The notes under the pieces: model-generated | The model's input: the letters and a program-made list of their open reading frames with translations, nothing else | Told to the model about the DNA's origin: nothing | Databases searched by the model: none | Program-made: the position numbers and the translations under genes | In this document: piece by piece, positions 50,915-59,852 of the stretch | How positions within the stretch are numbered: the stretch's first letter is position 1 | Layout of the letters: each line of letters opens with the position of its first letter | NCBI GenBank assembly: GCA_963796565.1 | Contig: CAWCMA010000009.1 | Span: 1-64,000, forward strand | Source of the DNA: JAKAVN01 sp963796565 | GTDB taxonomy: Bacteria > Desulfobacterota > Binatia > Binatales > Binataceae | Length of the DNA stretch: 64,000 nt | Direction: 5' to 3'

Positions 50915-52405
50915 ATGTCTTCCTCCTATGACGTAGTCGTAGTCGGCGCGGGCAACGCCGCCTTGTGCGGGGCGCTTGCCGCGCGCGAGTCGGGCGCGAG
51001 CGTGCTGGTGCTGGAATGCGCGCCCGAGACCGAGCGCGGCGGCAACAGCCGCTTCACCGCGGGCGCGATGCGCGTCGCCTACAACGGCGTCGACGACCTC
51101 GCGCGCCTGATGCCCGATCTCACCGACGAGGACAAGGCGCGCACCGACTTCGGCGCCTACACCGAGGATCAGTTTTTCGACGACCTCGCGCGCGTGACCC
51201 AGTACCGCACCAGCCCCGAGCTCGCGGAGCTGCTGGTGCGCCACAGCTTCGAGACCATGATGTGGATGCGCACCAAAGGCGTGCGCTTCCAGCCGATCTA
51301 CGGGCGGCAGGCGTTCAACGTCGGCGGGCGCTTCAAGTTCTGGGGCGGGCTCACGGTCGAGGCGTGGGGCGGCGGGCCGGGGTTGATCGACGCGCTGCAC
51401 GCGGGCGCGGCGCATCACGGAATCGACGTCTGGTACCGCAGCCGCGCGCTCGAACTCGAGCACGACGACTGCGGCGTGACCGGTGTCGTCGTTCGGCGCG
51501 AGGGACATACGATGAACGTCGCGGCCAAAGCGGTGGTGCTCGCCGCGGGCGGCTTCGAGGCCAACGCCGAGTGGCGCACCCGCTATCTCGGCCCCGGATG
51601 GGACCTCGCCAAGGTGCGGGGCACACGCTTCAACACCGGCGACGGAATCCGGATGGCGTTGGAAATCAGCGCGATGCCCTACGGCAACTGGTCGGGGTGT
51701 CATGCGGTGGGATGGGACCGCAACGCTCCCGAGTTCGGCGACCTGAGCGTCGGCGACGGCTTCCAGAAGCACAGCTATCCGTTCGGAATCATGGTCAACG
51801 GGCGCGGGCGGCGCTTCGTCGACGAGGGCGCGGATTTCCGCAACTACACCTACGCGAAGTATGGCCGCGTGATTCTCGAGCAGCCGGGCCAGTTCGCCTG
51901 GCAGGTCTTCGATCGCAAGGTGACGCATCTGTTGCGCGACGAGTACCGCATCAAGCGCGTGACCAGGGTCAGCGCCGACACGCTCGAGGCGCTGGCGGGC
52001 AAGCTCGAGGACGTCGACGCGGCGGCTTTCCTGGACGAAATCAAAACCTATAATGCCGCCGTCGACGCGAGCGCCGAATTCAGTCCGAACATCAAGGACG
52101 GACGGCGCACGCGCGGCCTTGCGGTCGACAAGACCAACTGGGCCAATACGATCGACACGCCGCCGTTCGAGGCCTACGCGGTGACCTGCGGAGTGACGTT
52201 CACATTCGGCGGACTGCGCGTCGATCAACAGGCGCGTGTGATCAATACCGACGGCGATCCGATCGGCGGCCTGACAGCGGCGGGCGAGCTGATCGGCGGC
52301 CTTTTTTATTTCAACTATCCGGGCGGCACCGGCCTGATGTCGGGCTCGGTGTTCGGGCGGATCGCCGGCTCGAGCGCCGCGCGGGCGGCGCTCGAGCGCA
52401 AGTGA
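50915..52405 (+). CDS. FAD-dependent dehydrogenase, second TcuA-like paralogue
   Basis: A 496-residue flavoprotein paralogous to the 48.2 kb gene. YDVVVVGAGNAALCGALAA, LECAPETERGGNSRFTAGAM, LAAGGFEANAEWRTRY, RGTRFNTGDGIRMALEISA and TCGVTFTFGGLRVD are all conserved between the two. GELIGGLFYFNYPGGTGLMSG closes the FAD site. The substrate-contact regions in the middle differ, so the two probably act on different acids. It follows the PrpB-like gene on the same strand. Confidence 0.87.
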   Translation: MSSSYDVVVVGAGNAALCGALAARESGASVLVLECAPETERGGNSRFTAGAMRVAYNGVDDLARLMPDLTDEDKARTDFGAYTEDQFFDDLARVTQYRTSPELAELLVRHSFETMMWMRTKGVRFQPIYGRQAFNVGGRFKFWGGLTVEAWGGGPGLIDALHAGAAHHGIDVWYRSRALELEHDDCGVTGVVVRREGHTMNVAAKAVVLAAGGFEANAEWRTRYLGPGWDLAKVRGTRFNTGDGIRMALEISAMPYGNWSGCHAVGWDRNAPEFGDLSVGDGFQKHSYPFGIMVNGRGRRFVDEGADFRNYTYAKYGRVILEQPGQFAWQVFDRKVTHLLRDEYRIKRVTRVSADTLEALAGKLEDVDAAAFLDEIKTYNAAVDASAEFSPNIKDGRRTRGLAVDKTNWANTIDTPPFEAYAVTCGVTFTFGGLRVDQQARVINTDGDPIGGLTAAGELIGGLFYFNYPGGTGLMSGSVFGRIAGSSAARAALERK

Positions 52406-52421
52406 GCCGCAATACGATGCG

Positions 52422-53867
52422 CTACTTGCGGTCGTTCAACAGGCGCGTGACGATGTCCTTATATTCATTGGCCAACTGCGAGCGGTAAAAGCGCTGGCGT
52501 GTGAAATACGGGTCGCCCGCGTAGAACCATTCGTACTGCAACTGACGGCTGCCGAACTGCTCGCCGACCATGTCCCATGCGAGTTTGAAGAGCTGCACGC
52601 GGTCGCGCGCGTTGGAATCCTTGCCGCGCAGATATTTTTCCAGGTAGGTGGCGATCTCCGGATTGGCGAAGTCTTTTTCGCTCGGCGTCATGATAAGCCC
52701 GCTGCCGCTGAGCTCGCGGATGACCTGGATTGCGCGCACCTGGCATTGCGGGATCATCACCCACAGCGTCGCCGAGATCGAGCGATGCACCGGCTGCTCG
52801 CGTTTGGAGATTGCGACCTCCTGCGCCGCCGCGCGCACGAGGCCGCCGACCAGCTCGACGTTGGCAATAAGCTCGCCCAACTGCGCCTGCACGTGAATCG
52901 CGTCGGTGCGCCCGATCGTCTCGGCGATATGGCAGGCGAGGCCCGCCAGCAGCTTCAGCTTCGCCAGCCCGCGGATGCATCCCTGGAGCTGCGCGTAACC
53001 GGGCCGGCGTACCAGGATGCTGTTGAAGATCGCGATGTCGCGGTAGATGAACATCCGTGCCCACGGCACTGTCACGTCGTCGAAGACCGCGAGCGAGTCC
53101 TCCTCGTCGTAGTGCGAGCTCAGCGGGCGGTCGAAGTCGCCGCGGCCAGCGTCGTAAGGCTCGCGGCAGACCAACTTGAGCCCCGGCGTGGCGCACGGGA
53201 TCGCGAAGCAGAGCGTGTAATCCTCTTCGCCCGCGCGGCGCGGATAAAACGGGCCGACCCATAGCTCGTTGGCGAAGGGCGCCAGCGTCGAGAGCATCTT
53301 GGCCCCGCGCACGACCACCCCGGCGTCAGTCTCGCGCACCACGCGGAGCACCAGGTAGGGGTCGGATTGCTCGGCCGGCCCGCGCGAGCGGTCGACCTGA
53401 GGATCGACCAGCGTGTGAGTGAGGCACCAGTCGCGTTCGCGGCATTCCTCGTGGTAGCGCAGCATGTTCTCGCCGAACCGCGGGTCGCGCACGCCGAGGT
53501 CGTCCGCGCCGCTGGCGACGTCGGTCAGCAGCGCGTTGCAGAAGTCCGGCATCCGCCCCATCAGGCCGTAGGTGAAATCGGCGCGCATCTGCTCGGCCCG
53601 GATGCGCCATTCGACGTCCTCGACCGACCCGGCCATCAGGAAACTCGCCGCCACGCGATCGCCGCTGGTGGGCGAGCGAAAGGTCAGTTCCTCAGGATGC
53701 TCGTGCTGGAGGTCATAGAGCGAGGCGAGCGTCGCGACCATGCCCTGAAACGGCGGATGCGCGGTCACGTCCTTGATGCGCTCGCCGCCGGCGTACACGG
53801 TACGTCCGTCGCGCAGGCTCTCGACGAATTCCTTGCCGCCGCGAATGCCCATCGCGTCTCCCGCCAT
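52422..53867 (-). CDS. FADH2-dependent monooxygenase, 4-hydroxyphenylacetate 3-hydroxylase (HpaB/PvcC) family
   Basis: A 481-residue oxygenase of two-component flavin systems, hydroxylating phenolics next to an existing OH. It contains ESLRDGRTVYAGGERIKDV, a DVASGADDLGVRDPRFGENM stretch, FAIPCATPGLKLVCREPY, DDVTVPWARMFIYRD and LSGSGLIMTPSEKDF, matching the family from N- to C-terminus, with SRQLQYEWFYAGDPYF near the end. No flavin reductase partner (HpaC) lies nearby. It heads a minus-strand group with a VOC dioxygenase and an amidohydrolase downstream of the next genes' promoters, so a ring-hydroxylation step in aromatic breakdown is probable. The substrate is unknown. Confidence 0.88.
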   Translation of the reverse strand: MAGDAMGIRGGKEFVESLRDGRTVYAGGERIKDVTAHPPFQGMVATLASLYDLQHEHPEELTFRSPTSGDRVAASFLMAGSVEDVEWRIRAEQMRADFTYGLMGRMPDFCNALLTDVASGADDLGVRDPRFGENMLRYHEECRERDWCLTHTLVDPQVDRSRGPAEQSDPYLVLRVVRETDAGVVVRGAKMLSTLAPFANELWVGPFYPRRAGEEDYTLCFAIPCATPGLKLVCREPYDAGRGDFDRPLSSHYDEEDSLAVFDDVTVPWARMFIYRDIAIFNSILVRRPGYAQLQGCIRGLAKLKLLAGLACHIAETIGRTDAIHVQAQLGELIANVELVGGLVRAAAQEVAISKREQPVHRSISATLWVMIPQCQVRAIQVIRELSGSGLIMTPSEKDFANPEIATYLEKYLRGKDSNARDRVQLFKLAWDMVGEQFGSRQLQYEWFYAGDPYFTRQRFYRSQLANEYKDIVTRLLNDRK

Positions 53868-53883
53868 CCGCCTGGTGCGTCTC

Positions 53884-54396
53884 TCAGGACGTCTTTTCGG
53901 TCCGGGCCAGGACCGGCGCGAAGTAGTCGCGCAGACTCGGCTCGTCGGACGCGAAGTCGAGCTTGTCGAGTCCGAAGTACGGATCTTTCATCTGTGCGAT
54001 CTCTTCGGGCGTGTTATCGACATACACCTCGAGCTGATTGCCGTCGGGATCGAGAAAGTAAATGCTCCGCGTTACCCCGTGGTTGACGGTGAAGCTGATC
54101 GGCACGCCGCGCTCCTTGAATTCGCGATAGGCGGCGCGCAAATCCTCGATGCTTTTCAAGCGGAAGGCGCAATGCGCGAGTCCCACGTCGCCCGGTTTGG
54201 GCGCGCCAGCGTGCTCGCCGACCTCGGCCAGCGCGATCTCGTGATGGTCGCGGCGATTGCTCGCCAGGAACAGCATCTTCACCTGCGGCAGCTCCTTCAT
54301 CACGTCGAGTCCCAGGACTTCGGTGTAGAAGGGGCGCGAGCGCGCGATGCTCCGCACCTTGAGTACGATATGGCCGATACGGTCCGTATGAATCAT
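53884..54396 (-). CDS. VOC-family (extradiol dioxygenase/glyoxalase fold) protein
   Basis: A 170-residue vicinal-oxygen-chelate protein. Metal ligands in the extradiol pattern are His9 (RIGHIVLKV), a second His in LAHCAFRL and Glu in NQLEVYVD near the end of the fold. One VOC pair only, about half of a type I extradiol enzyme, so it may be a dimeric type or a hydrolase/isomerase. I start at ATG 54396, since the GGAGGAGAG before it is the ribosome-binding site and the upstream ATG 54411 lies within it. It is 22 nt after the amidohydrolase stop on the same strand, and upstream of HpaB (16 nt). A ring-cleavage role after hydroxylation is plausible. Confidence 0.8.
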   Translation of the reverse strand: MIHTDRIGHIVLKVRSIARSRPFYTEVLGLDVMKELPQVKMLFLASNRRDHHEIALAEVGEHAGAPKPGDVGLAHCAFRLKSIEDLRAAYREFKERGVPISFTVNHGVTRSIYFLDPDGNQLEVYVDNTPEEIAQMKDPYFGLDKLDFASDEPSLRDYFAPVLARTEKTS

Positions 54397-54418
54397 GTAT
54401 CTCTCCTCCAATCCTCGG

Positions 54419-55555
54419 TTAATGCAGGTTGTAGAGCCGCTTCGCGCCGCCCGCCAGCACCGCGGCTTCGGTCGCGGGCGGCATCCCCATCTTCTTGATC
54501 ATCTTCGCCGCGCCCCAGAAGCCGTCGAGATGCGGATAGTCGGTCGCCCACAGAATGGTGTCGGGGCCCAGATAGTCGGCGAGCAGCTTGAGGCTGCGTT
54601 CGACCGGCTCGAACGAGATAAAACACTGGCGGCGATAGATCTCGCTCGGCCGCATCGAGAGCCCGGTGTCGTTCATTCCCTTGTCGTCGTAATGCCGATC
54701 CATCCGATCCAGCCATCCCGCCATCCAGCCGCCGCCCGATTCGAGAAAGGCGACGCGCAGGCGCGGGAACTTGTCGCACACCCCGCACATGATCATGCTG
54801 GTCGACGCCGCGATCATCTCGAACGTATGCGCGACCGCGTGGCGCACCGCGCCGCCGCGCTTGAAGCGATCCATCCCGAGCGTGTCCTGTCCACTCTCGG
54901 CGCCGCCGTGGATACCGATGGCGAAGTCGAGTTCCTGCGCCTCCTGCCATAGTGGATAGTAAGCGCGGTCGTGGAGCGGTCGGTCGTTGTACGGATTGGG
55001 CCGCACGAAGCCGGTGCGAAAGCCCAACTCGTGCCGCGCGAAGCGCACTTCGTCGACCAGCTGCTCGACCGAGGACTGCATCGGCAGCATCGCCGCGCCG
55101 AACAGCCGGTCGGGGTAGGGCTTGCAGTAGTCCGCGAGCCAGCGGTTGTAAGCGCGGCAAGCGGCGGCCGCGGCGTCCGGGTCCTTCATCCCGCCCAGGA
55201 ACAGGCCGAGGCTGGGGTAGAGGAAGGCGGCGTCGATGCCCTCGCGGTCCATGTCGATGATGCGCGCGTGCGGGTCGAAACCGCCTTTGCGCCCTTGGAG
55301 GTAGGGCATGCGGCTGTCGATCTCGCCCTCACGCGAGCCGATCGAACCGAGCACGCCTAGCGTCGCGGGCTCTTTGCCACGGCGGCGCAGGCCGAAGTCG
55401 AAGCTCTCGTCGACGAAGAAGCTTTCGTTACCTTCGGCGTCGATCACGAGTTTGGGGCAGTGCTCGCGGTACTTCGGATCGCTGTACCGCTCCCACAGAT
55501 CGGGCGGCTCCAGGATGTGGCCGTCCGCGTCGATGACGTTGTAATCACGGGTCAT
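54419..55555 (-). CDS. amidohydrolase-2 family (ACMSD-like) metal-dependent hydrolase/decarboxylase
   Basis: A 378-residue TIM-barrel metalloenzyme. The first metal segment is VIDADGHILEPPDLW, then IGIHGGAES and HAVAHTFEM (His ligands) and WATDYPHLDGFW with the catalytic Asp. Related enzymes decarboxylate or hydrolyse aromatic ring-cleavage acids (ACMSD, LigW, gamma-resorcylate decarboxylase). ATG 55555 has GAGG about 8 nt upstream; an in-frame ATG 55600 gives an unconserved extension. It leads the minus-strand group with VOC and HpaB-type genes, suggesting one catabolic pathway. Confidence 0.85.
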   Translation of the reverse strand: MTRDYNVIDADGHILEPPDLWERYSDPKYREHCPKLVIDAEGNESFFVDESFDFGLRRRGKEPATLGVLGSIGSREGEIDSRMPYLQGRKGGFDPHARIIDMDREGIDAAFLYPSLGLFLGGMKDPDAAAAACRAYNRWLADYCKPYPDRLFGAAMLPMQSSVEQLVDEVRFARHELGFRTGFVRPNPYNDRPLHDRAYYPLWQEAQELDFAIGIHGGAESGQDTLGMDRFKRGGAVRHAVAHTFEMIAASTSMIMCGVCDKFPRLRVAFLESGGGWMAGWLDRMDRHYDDKGMNDTGLSMRPSEIYRRQCFISFEPVERSLKLLADYLGPDTILWATDYPHLDGFWGAAKMIKKMGMPPATEAAVLAGGAKRLYNLH

Positions 55556-55685
55556 CACATACACCTCGTTGCGGATGAAACTATGTTCGGAGCTTAGCAA
55601 AGCGCCGTGCGTCGGTCATACGACAAATATAGGCGCCGTAGTTTGGCGATCTGATGTCGGTTGGCGGCCTGGCGCGGCGGACTGG

Positions 55686-56810
55686 CTAACCCCACACCTC
55701 GCGCGCGACTTCCACGCACAGGCGGATTTTCGCCGCCTCGTCCTCGACCGTGACCTTGTTGCCCGGCGCCGTGCTGGCGAAGCCGCATTGCGGGCTTATC
55801 GAGAGCTGATCGAGGTCGATATATTTCGCGGCTTCATCAATACGCATTTTGAGCAGCTCCTTGGGTTCGAGCTCGGGAAACTTCGAGGTGACCAGTCCCA
55901 GCACCACCGTCTTGTGTTTGGGCACCAGACGCAGCGGCTCGAAAGTGCCGGCGCGCGGCGTGTCGTATTCGAGGAAGTAGGAATCGACGTTGATCTTGTT
56001 GAACAGCGTGTCGGCGACCAGGTCGTAGCCGCCCTCGGCGCTCCAATGGCTCTGGTTGTTGCCGCGGCAGATATGCATCGCGAGATGCAGCCCGGCCGGG
56101 CGTCCGGCGAACGCGGCGTTCATAGTCTCGGGGTAGGTTTCGAGCAGGAGCTTGCGGCCGTCGTCGCCGCGGCGCTGCAGATACGTCCAGCTCGAGGTGT
56201 CGCTGAGCGAGGCGAGGGTGGTCTCGTCGATTTGCACGTAACGGCATCCCGCCTCGTAAAGCGCGGCGAGCTCGTTGCGAAACGCGTCGATGACGTCCGC
56301 CCAGAAAAGATCGAGGTCGGGATAGGCCGCGCGGCTGATGTGCTCGCGCCCGGAGCGGAGATGCAAGATAGTGGGCGAGGGGATGGTCATCTTGGGCGTG
56401 CGCGAAGTGAGCGAGCGGAGGAACTTGAACTCGGCGGCATGAATCGGCGCTTTCCATTTGATCCGCGTGTCGACGGTCGGAATTATCAGCGGCAGCTTGT
56501 GCCCCTGTCGATCGACGAAAGTAAATTCCTGGCCCGAAGTGTCGTAGGTTGCCGAGACTCCGCCCAGTGCGCCGTAAAAGCCCATGTAAAAGACCGCGCG
56601 CCGGTACTCGCCGTCGGTTATCGATTGCAGGCCAAGGCTTTCCTGGAACTTGACCACGTCGCGAATCGCATCGTCCTCGATCGCGCGCAGCTCCGCGGCG
56701 GAAATTTTGCCGGCCTCGCGATCGGCGCGCGCGCTCAGCAGTTGCGGCGGCCGCAAGAAGCTGCCGACGTGGTCGGCGCGAAACGGCGGATTGTGCGGTG
56801 CGGTCCCCAT
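55686..56810 (-). CDS. cobalamin-independent methionine synthase II-like (MetE C-terminal domain) protein
   Basis: A 374-residue TIM barrel of the MetE/UROD group, lacking the N-terminal half of MetE. Near the start, FRADHVGSFLRPPQLL is the MetE-type opening. Zinc ligands are HICRGN (His and Cys) and QCGFAS (Cys) near the C-terminus, matching two of the three MetE zinc segments. Stand-alone versions use varied methyl donors (methylcobalamin protein partners, sulfonium or methylated amines) and some act in catabolism. I start at ATG 56810, with GGGAGGTG 5 nt upstream. It is divergent to the MFS gene. Methyl donor and acceptor not determined. Confidence 0.82.
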   Translation of the reverse strand: MGTAPHNPPFRADHVGSFLRPPQLLSARADREAGKISAAELRAIEDDAIRDVVKFQESLGLQSITDGEYRRAVFYMGFYGALGGVSATYDTSGQEFTFVDRQGHKLPLIIPTVDTRIKWKAPIHAAEFKFLRSLTSRTPKMTIPSPTILHLRSGREHISRAAYPDLDLFWADVIDAFRNELAALYEAGCRYVQIDETTLASLSDTSSWTYLQRRGDDGRKLLLETYPETMNAAFAGRPAGLHLAMHICRGNNQSHWSAEGGYDLVADTLFNKINVDSYFLEYDTPRAGTFEPLRLVPKHKTVVLGLVTSKFPELEPKELLKMRIDEAAKYIDLDQLSISPQCGFASTAPGNKVTVEDEAAKIRLCVEVAREVWG

Positions 56811-57081
56811 GCGACACCTCCCGGCCGGGATCCGATTCGCCCGGCGGATCGTCGAACCGACGCGCCTGTATCTTAGGACTCGACGCGCGCGATTGAAAAC
56901 CCGCGGGGGCGCGCCCTTTCGCGGCATCGTGCCGCGTGTATCCGCTCGTGTATCGCGATGCGAAGGACCGCGCGCGGATCGTGCCCGCGACAGTCCGCGC
57001 GATAGTTTTTGCGAGATGCGCTTGCGCGGCGAGCCTGCGCGGTGAATTCTACACGGATGAGATGCACCCTGAGTCTGATTA

Positions 57082-58449
57082 GTGGCTGAAACCGAATTTC
57101 GCGCAGCCCCGCCCGATGAACCGTCCGCATACGAGCCGTCTTCGTGGCGTCCGCGATGGCTCAACCGTAACCTGATCTGCCTGTTCGCCGGACGGGGGCT
57201 GCGCAGCGCCTCACAAGCCTACCTGGTGATCGTGGTACCGCTTTATCTTGCGGCACTCGGCTACGACGCGATGCATATTGGAGTGATGTTCGCGATCGTG
57301 GCGATGGCTAGCGCCGTGATGGCTGCGCTCACCGGGATCATGTCGGACCGTTTCGGGCGCAAGGCGTTGCTCATCGTGATCTCGCTGATGACCGCGGCGG
57401 GCGGCGCGGTATTTGCCTTCTCGACCAGCTTTGTCGTGCTGACGGTGGCCGCGGCCATAGGTACCATCGGCCGCGGCGGCGGGGCCGGAAGCGCCGGCGC
57501 CTTTGGGCCGTATTATCCGGCGGAACAGCCGCTGATCGCGGAGCAGGTTTCCGACTTCGAGCGCACCACGGTTTTTGGTGCGCTGTCGTTCATCGCGGTG
57601 CTCGGGGGAGCGGTCGGATCGCTGCTCGCGTGGACGCCGCGGCTGATGCAGCAGGGCTTCGGGTTGCCGATCGTCGAGGGCTACCAGGCGCTGTTCATCC
57701 TGACGGCGGTCATCGGGCTCGCGATGGTGGCGGTGGTGATACCGGTGCGCGAGTCTCGAAGCCCTGGCGCGCATCAGGCGGGCGGGCGCGGCGCGCCGGG
57801 GACCTCTCCGCGCGCGACGCCGCATCCCGGTGCGCTGTTGCTCGGGCTGTCGCGCGCCTCGTGGCGGCTGGTCTCGCGCTTCATGGTGACGGCCGCGACC
57901 AACGGGCTTGCGATCGGGATGCTGGGGCCGCTGCTGGTCTACTGGTTCTATCGGCGCTTCGGCGTCGACGCGGCCGAAATCGGCAAACTGTATTTCGTGC
58001 TCAACCTGGTCGCGGCCGCGCCCTATCTGCTGGCGGGACGGATGGCCGCGCGGTTCGGCTCGGTAAGGGCGGTCGTCGTCTGCCGCGCAATCGCCTCAAT
58101 TCTGCTCGGGGTGATGGTGGTGATGCCGAGCTTCTGGTTGGCGGGTCTGCTGTATGGCGCGCGGATGATCTTCAACACGCTTTCGATCCCGGTGCGGCAG
58201 TCCTTCTTGATGGGAGTGATCCCGCCTGCCGAGCGCTCCGCCGCGGCCGGGATGGCAAGTTTCCCCGCGCAGGTCGGCTCGTCGATAAGCCCATACATCG
58301 CGGGCTACCTGATGCAGCAGGTGTCGCTGGAATTGCCGTTGGAGGTGGCCGCACTGCTCCAGGCGATAAACGCGACGCTCTACTATTTCTTTTTTCGCGC
58401 GGTGCGGCCGCCCGAAGAAATCAACGCCGACATTGGCGGTCGGCTGTGA
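57082..58449 (+). CDS. major facilitator superfamily transporter
   Basis: A 455-residue membrane transporter with about 12 helices in two halves, joined by a Gly/Pro-rich loop near residue 235. GIMSDRFGRKALLIV is the typical cytoplasmic loop 2-3 motif. It starts with GTG 57082 (VAETEFRAAPPDEP) and a hydrophilic N-terminus. Drug or metabolite export is likely from the pattern; substrate unknown. It is divergent to the MetE-like gene and sits beside the catabolic group, so it may export an intermediate or import a precursor. A 120-bp copy of its 3' end lies at 58836. Confidence 0.86.
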   Translation: MAETEFRAAPPDEPSAYEPSSWRPRWLNRNLICLFAGRGLRSASQAYLVIVVPLYLAALGYDAMHIGVMFAIVAMASAVMAALTGIMSDRFGRKALLIVISLMTAAGGAVFAFSTSFVVLTVAAAIGTIGRGGGAGSAGAFGPYYPAEQPLIAEQVSDFERTTVFGALSFIAVLGGAVGSLLAWTPRLMQQGFGLPIVEGYQALFILTAVIGLAMVAVVIPVRESRSPGAHQAGGRGAPGTSPRATPHPGALLLGLSRASWRLVSRFMVTAATNGLAIGMLGPLLVYWFYRRFGVDAAEIGKLYFVLNLVAAAPYLLAGRMAARFGSVRAVVVCRAIASILLGVMVVMPSFWLAGLLYGARMIFNTLSIPVRQSFLMGVIPPAERSAAAGMASFPAQVGSSISPYIAGYLMQQVSLELPLEVAALLQAINATLYYFFFRAVRPPEEINADIGGRL

Positions 58450-58549
58450 GAGCCATCCCGCCAGTGCCGGCGCTGTTAATCACCGGTCGTTCGCGAACTG
58501 GCGCCACCCCCGTCCATGCCGTGGGCCAGCCCAATGCCGGTCGCGGTCC

Positions 58550-58816
58550 TTACCGGATCATCGCCTGATTCGCCCAGATTTGTGCGACGACCAGCGAGCC
58601 GCCGGCCACCAGGGCCACGCTCAGCAGAAACGTCAGAGCTGTGCCGAGCCGGTCGGCGCGCACTGGCGGCCGCACCGCTTGCGAATGTGCTCGGGTTTCG
58701 GTTGGAACTCCGCGACTTGCGGTGAGCCCTCGGTCGGTCGTGGAATTGCGCACGCGCTGAAACGGGGCCGGCTGCCCGGCTTTAACAGTTGTGGATTTGG
58801 TGTTGCTATTGAACAT
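58550..58816 (-). CDS. small membrane protein (hypothetical)
   Basis: An 88-residue ORF on the minus strand: a basic, polar N-terminal 55 residues then a single C-terminal transmembrane helix (LTFLLSVALVAGGSLVVAQIW). AAAGGA precedes the ATG, though only 2 nt away. It lies exactly between the MFS gene and the partial copy of the MFS 3' end, so it may have arrived with the duplication. No family recognised. Confidence 0.45.
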   Translation of the reverse strand: MFNSNTKSTTVKAGQPAPFQRVRNSTTDRGLTASRGVPTETRAHSQAVRPPVRADRLGTALTFLLSVALVAGGSLVVAQIWANQAMIR

Positions 58817-58835
58817 CGTCCTTTCCTTTTTTCTG

Positions 58836-58955
58836 TACTACTTCTTTTTCCCGCGGGTTGGCCGCCCGAAGAAATCAGCGCCGACATTGGCGGCCGGCTG
58901 TGAGAGCCGTCCGGCCAGTGCCGGCGCTGTTAGTCACCGGCCGTTCGAGAATTGG
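58836..58955. repeat. partial copy of the MFS gene 3' end plus downstream sequence
   Basis: Matches 58381-58501 over about 120 bp with roughly nine in ten bases the same by eye, in the same orientation. Includes the last codons (GRL stop) and the 3' flank. No open promoter or full gene; a remnant. Confidence 0.85.
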
Positions 58956-58982
58956 TGAACGGCCGTCTGAGAGTTGGCTTTA

Positions 58983-59162
58983 CTATGCGGCCAAGCGAGG
59001 AGAATGATCGCCGGTTTGCGTCTGGGCCTCCGCGCCGTTGGCTGCAACTTTGGCGGTGCCGCGGTTCTCGAAACGTCCGGGCTCGAGCAGATAGCCAAAG
59101 TACGACCCGATCGTGGAGATGATCGCGATACCGAGCAGAAGCACTGGAACTGAATTAACCAT
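58983..59162 (-). CDS. small single-pass membrane protein (hypothetical)
   Basis: A 59-residue ORF starting MVNSVPVLLLGIAIISTIG, one transmembrane helix then a polar tail ending HSPRLAA. GGGAGG lies 8 nt before ATG 59162 on the minus strand. The neighbour 59 nt upstream on the same strand is similar in type. Function unknown. Confidence 0.5.
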   Translation of the reverse strand: MVNSVPVLLLGIAIISTIGSYFGYLLEPGRFENRGTAKVAANGAEAQTQTGDHSPRLAA

Positions 59163-59220
59163 TTTCATCGCCTCCCTGTTGTATAACCCCGCGTGGACGC
59201 TCGCGTGAATCCTGATGCGC

Positions 59221-59445
59221 CTACGCCGCCTCGCGGTTTGCACGCCGCGAAGCTATTTCACTCGGGCGCGTCGCCCGACTTTTCACGCTCACCGGCCGGC
59301 ACGCGATCGCGCACACCGACGGCAGCCCGAACATACCCATCGGATCGGCGCGCCGCGGATTGAAGATCGATCCGAACAGCACGACAGCCGCGCCGACAAG
59401 AATCAAACCCAGAGTAGCCATCTGAACCAAAGCCCCGATTACCAC
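59221..59445 (-). CDS. small single-pass membrane protein (hypothetical)
   Basis: From GTG 59445 the frame gives a 74-residue protein, VVIGALVQMATLGLILVGAA then one helix, and a basic C-terminus. GGGAGAAAG precedes the GTG. Possibly paired with the 58983-59162 gene. Function unknown; moderately sure. Confidence 0.4.
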   Translation of the reverse strand: MVIGALVQMATLGLILVGAAVVLFGSIFNPRRADPMGMFGLPSVCAIACRPVSVKSRATRPSEIASRRANREAA

Positions 59446-59852
59446 GATTCTCTTTCTCCCTCTGACACTCGACAGTGCATGGAGCATCGATCGTGCCATC
59501 GGACGGTCCCGACGCCGACGTTGAAAAATGTGCGATTATGGGCTGGATTCTGAGCGGCGCGCAGTTTCGCGCATGCGGCCAGTGCATGCGAACCTTTGCG
59601 AAACGCGAATCAGACGCGAAACGGGAAGGATCGCGCGGAATTGCGAAAGATCCCCGAGGTCATGGCCTCGCAGTAACTTGTACGCCGCCGCCACCAGCCA
59701 CGTTACGCGACCGTGAACGGGCGTCGCCACGCGCGGCCGCAACACGGCTGTCCCTCGCGCGTCGGATGCTATGCGCGTGACAACCGTTCCACAGGCCACT
59801 CTGGATAGCCGCGCGCCCCTTGGCTGGACGCGGGCGGCGCGGCGAGTAATTC
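59446..59852. other. intergenic region, no gene seen
   Basis: About 400 bases before recD2 with short shadow frames only. A GCATGC pair near 59570-59590 could form a small stem. The recD2 promoter should be in this stretch. Confidence 0.4.
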
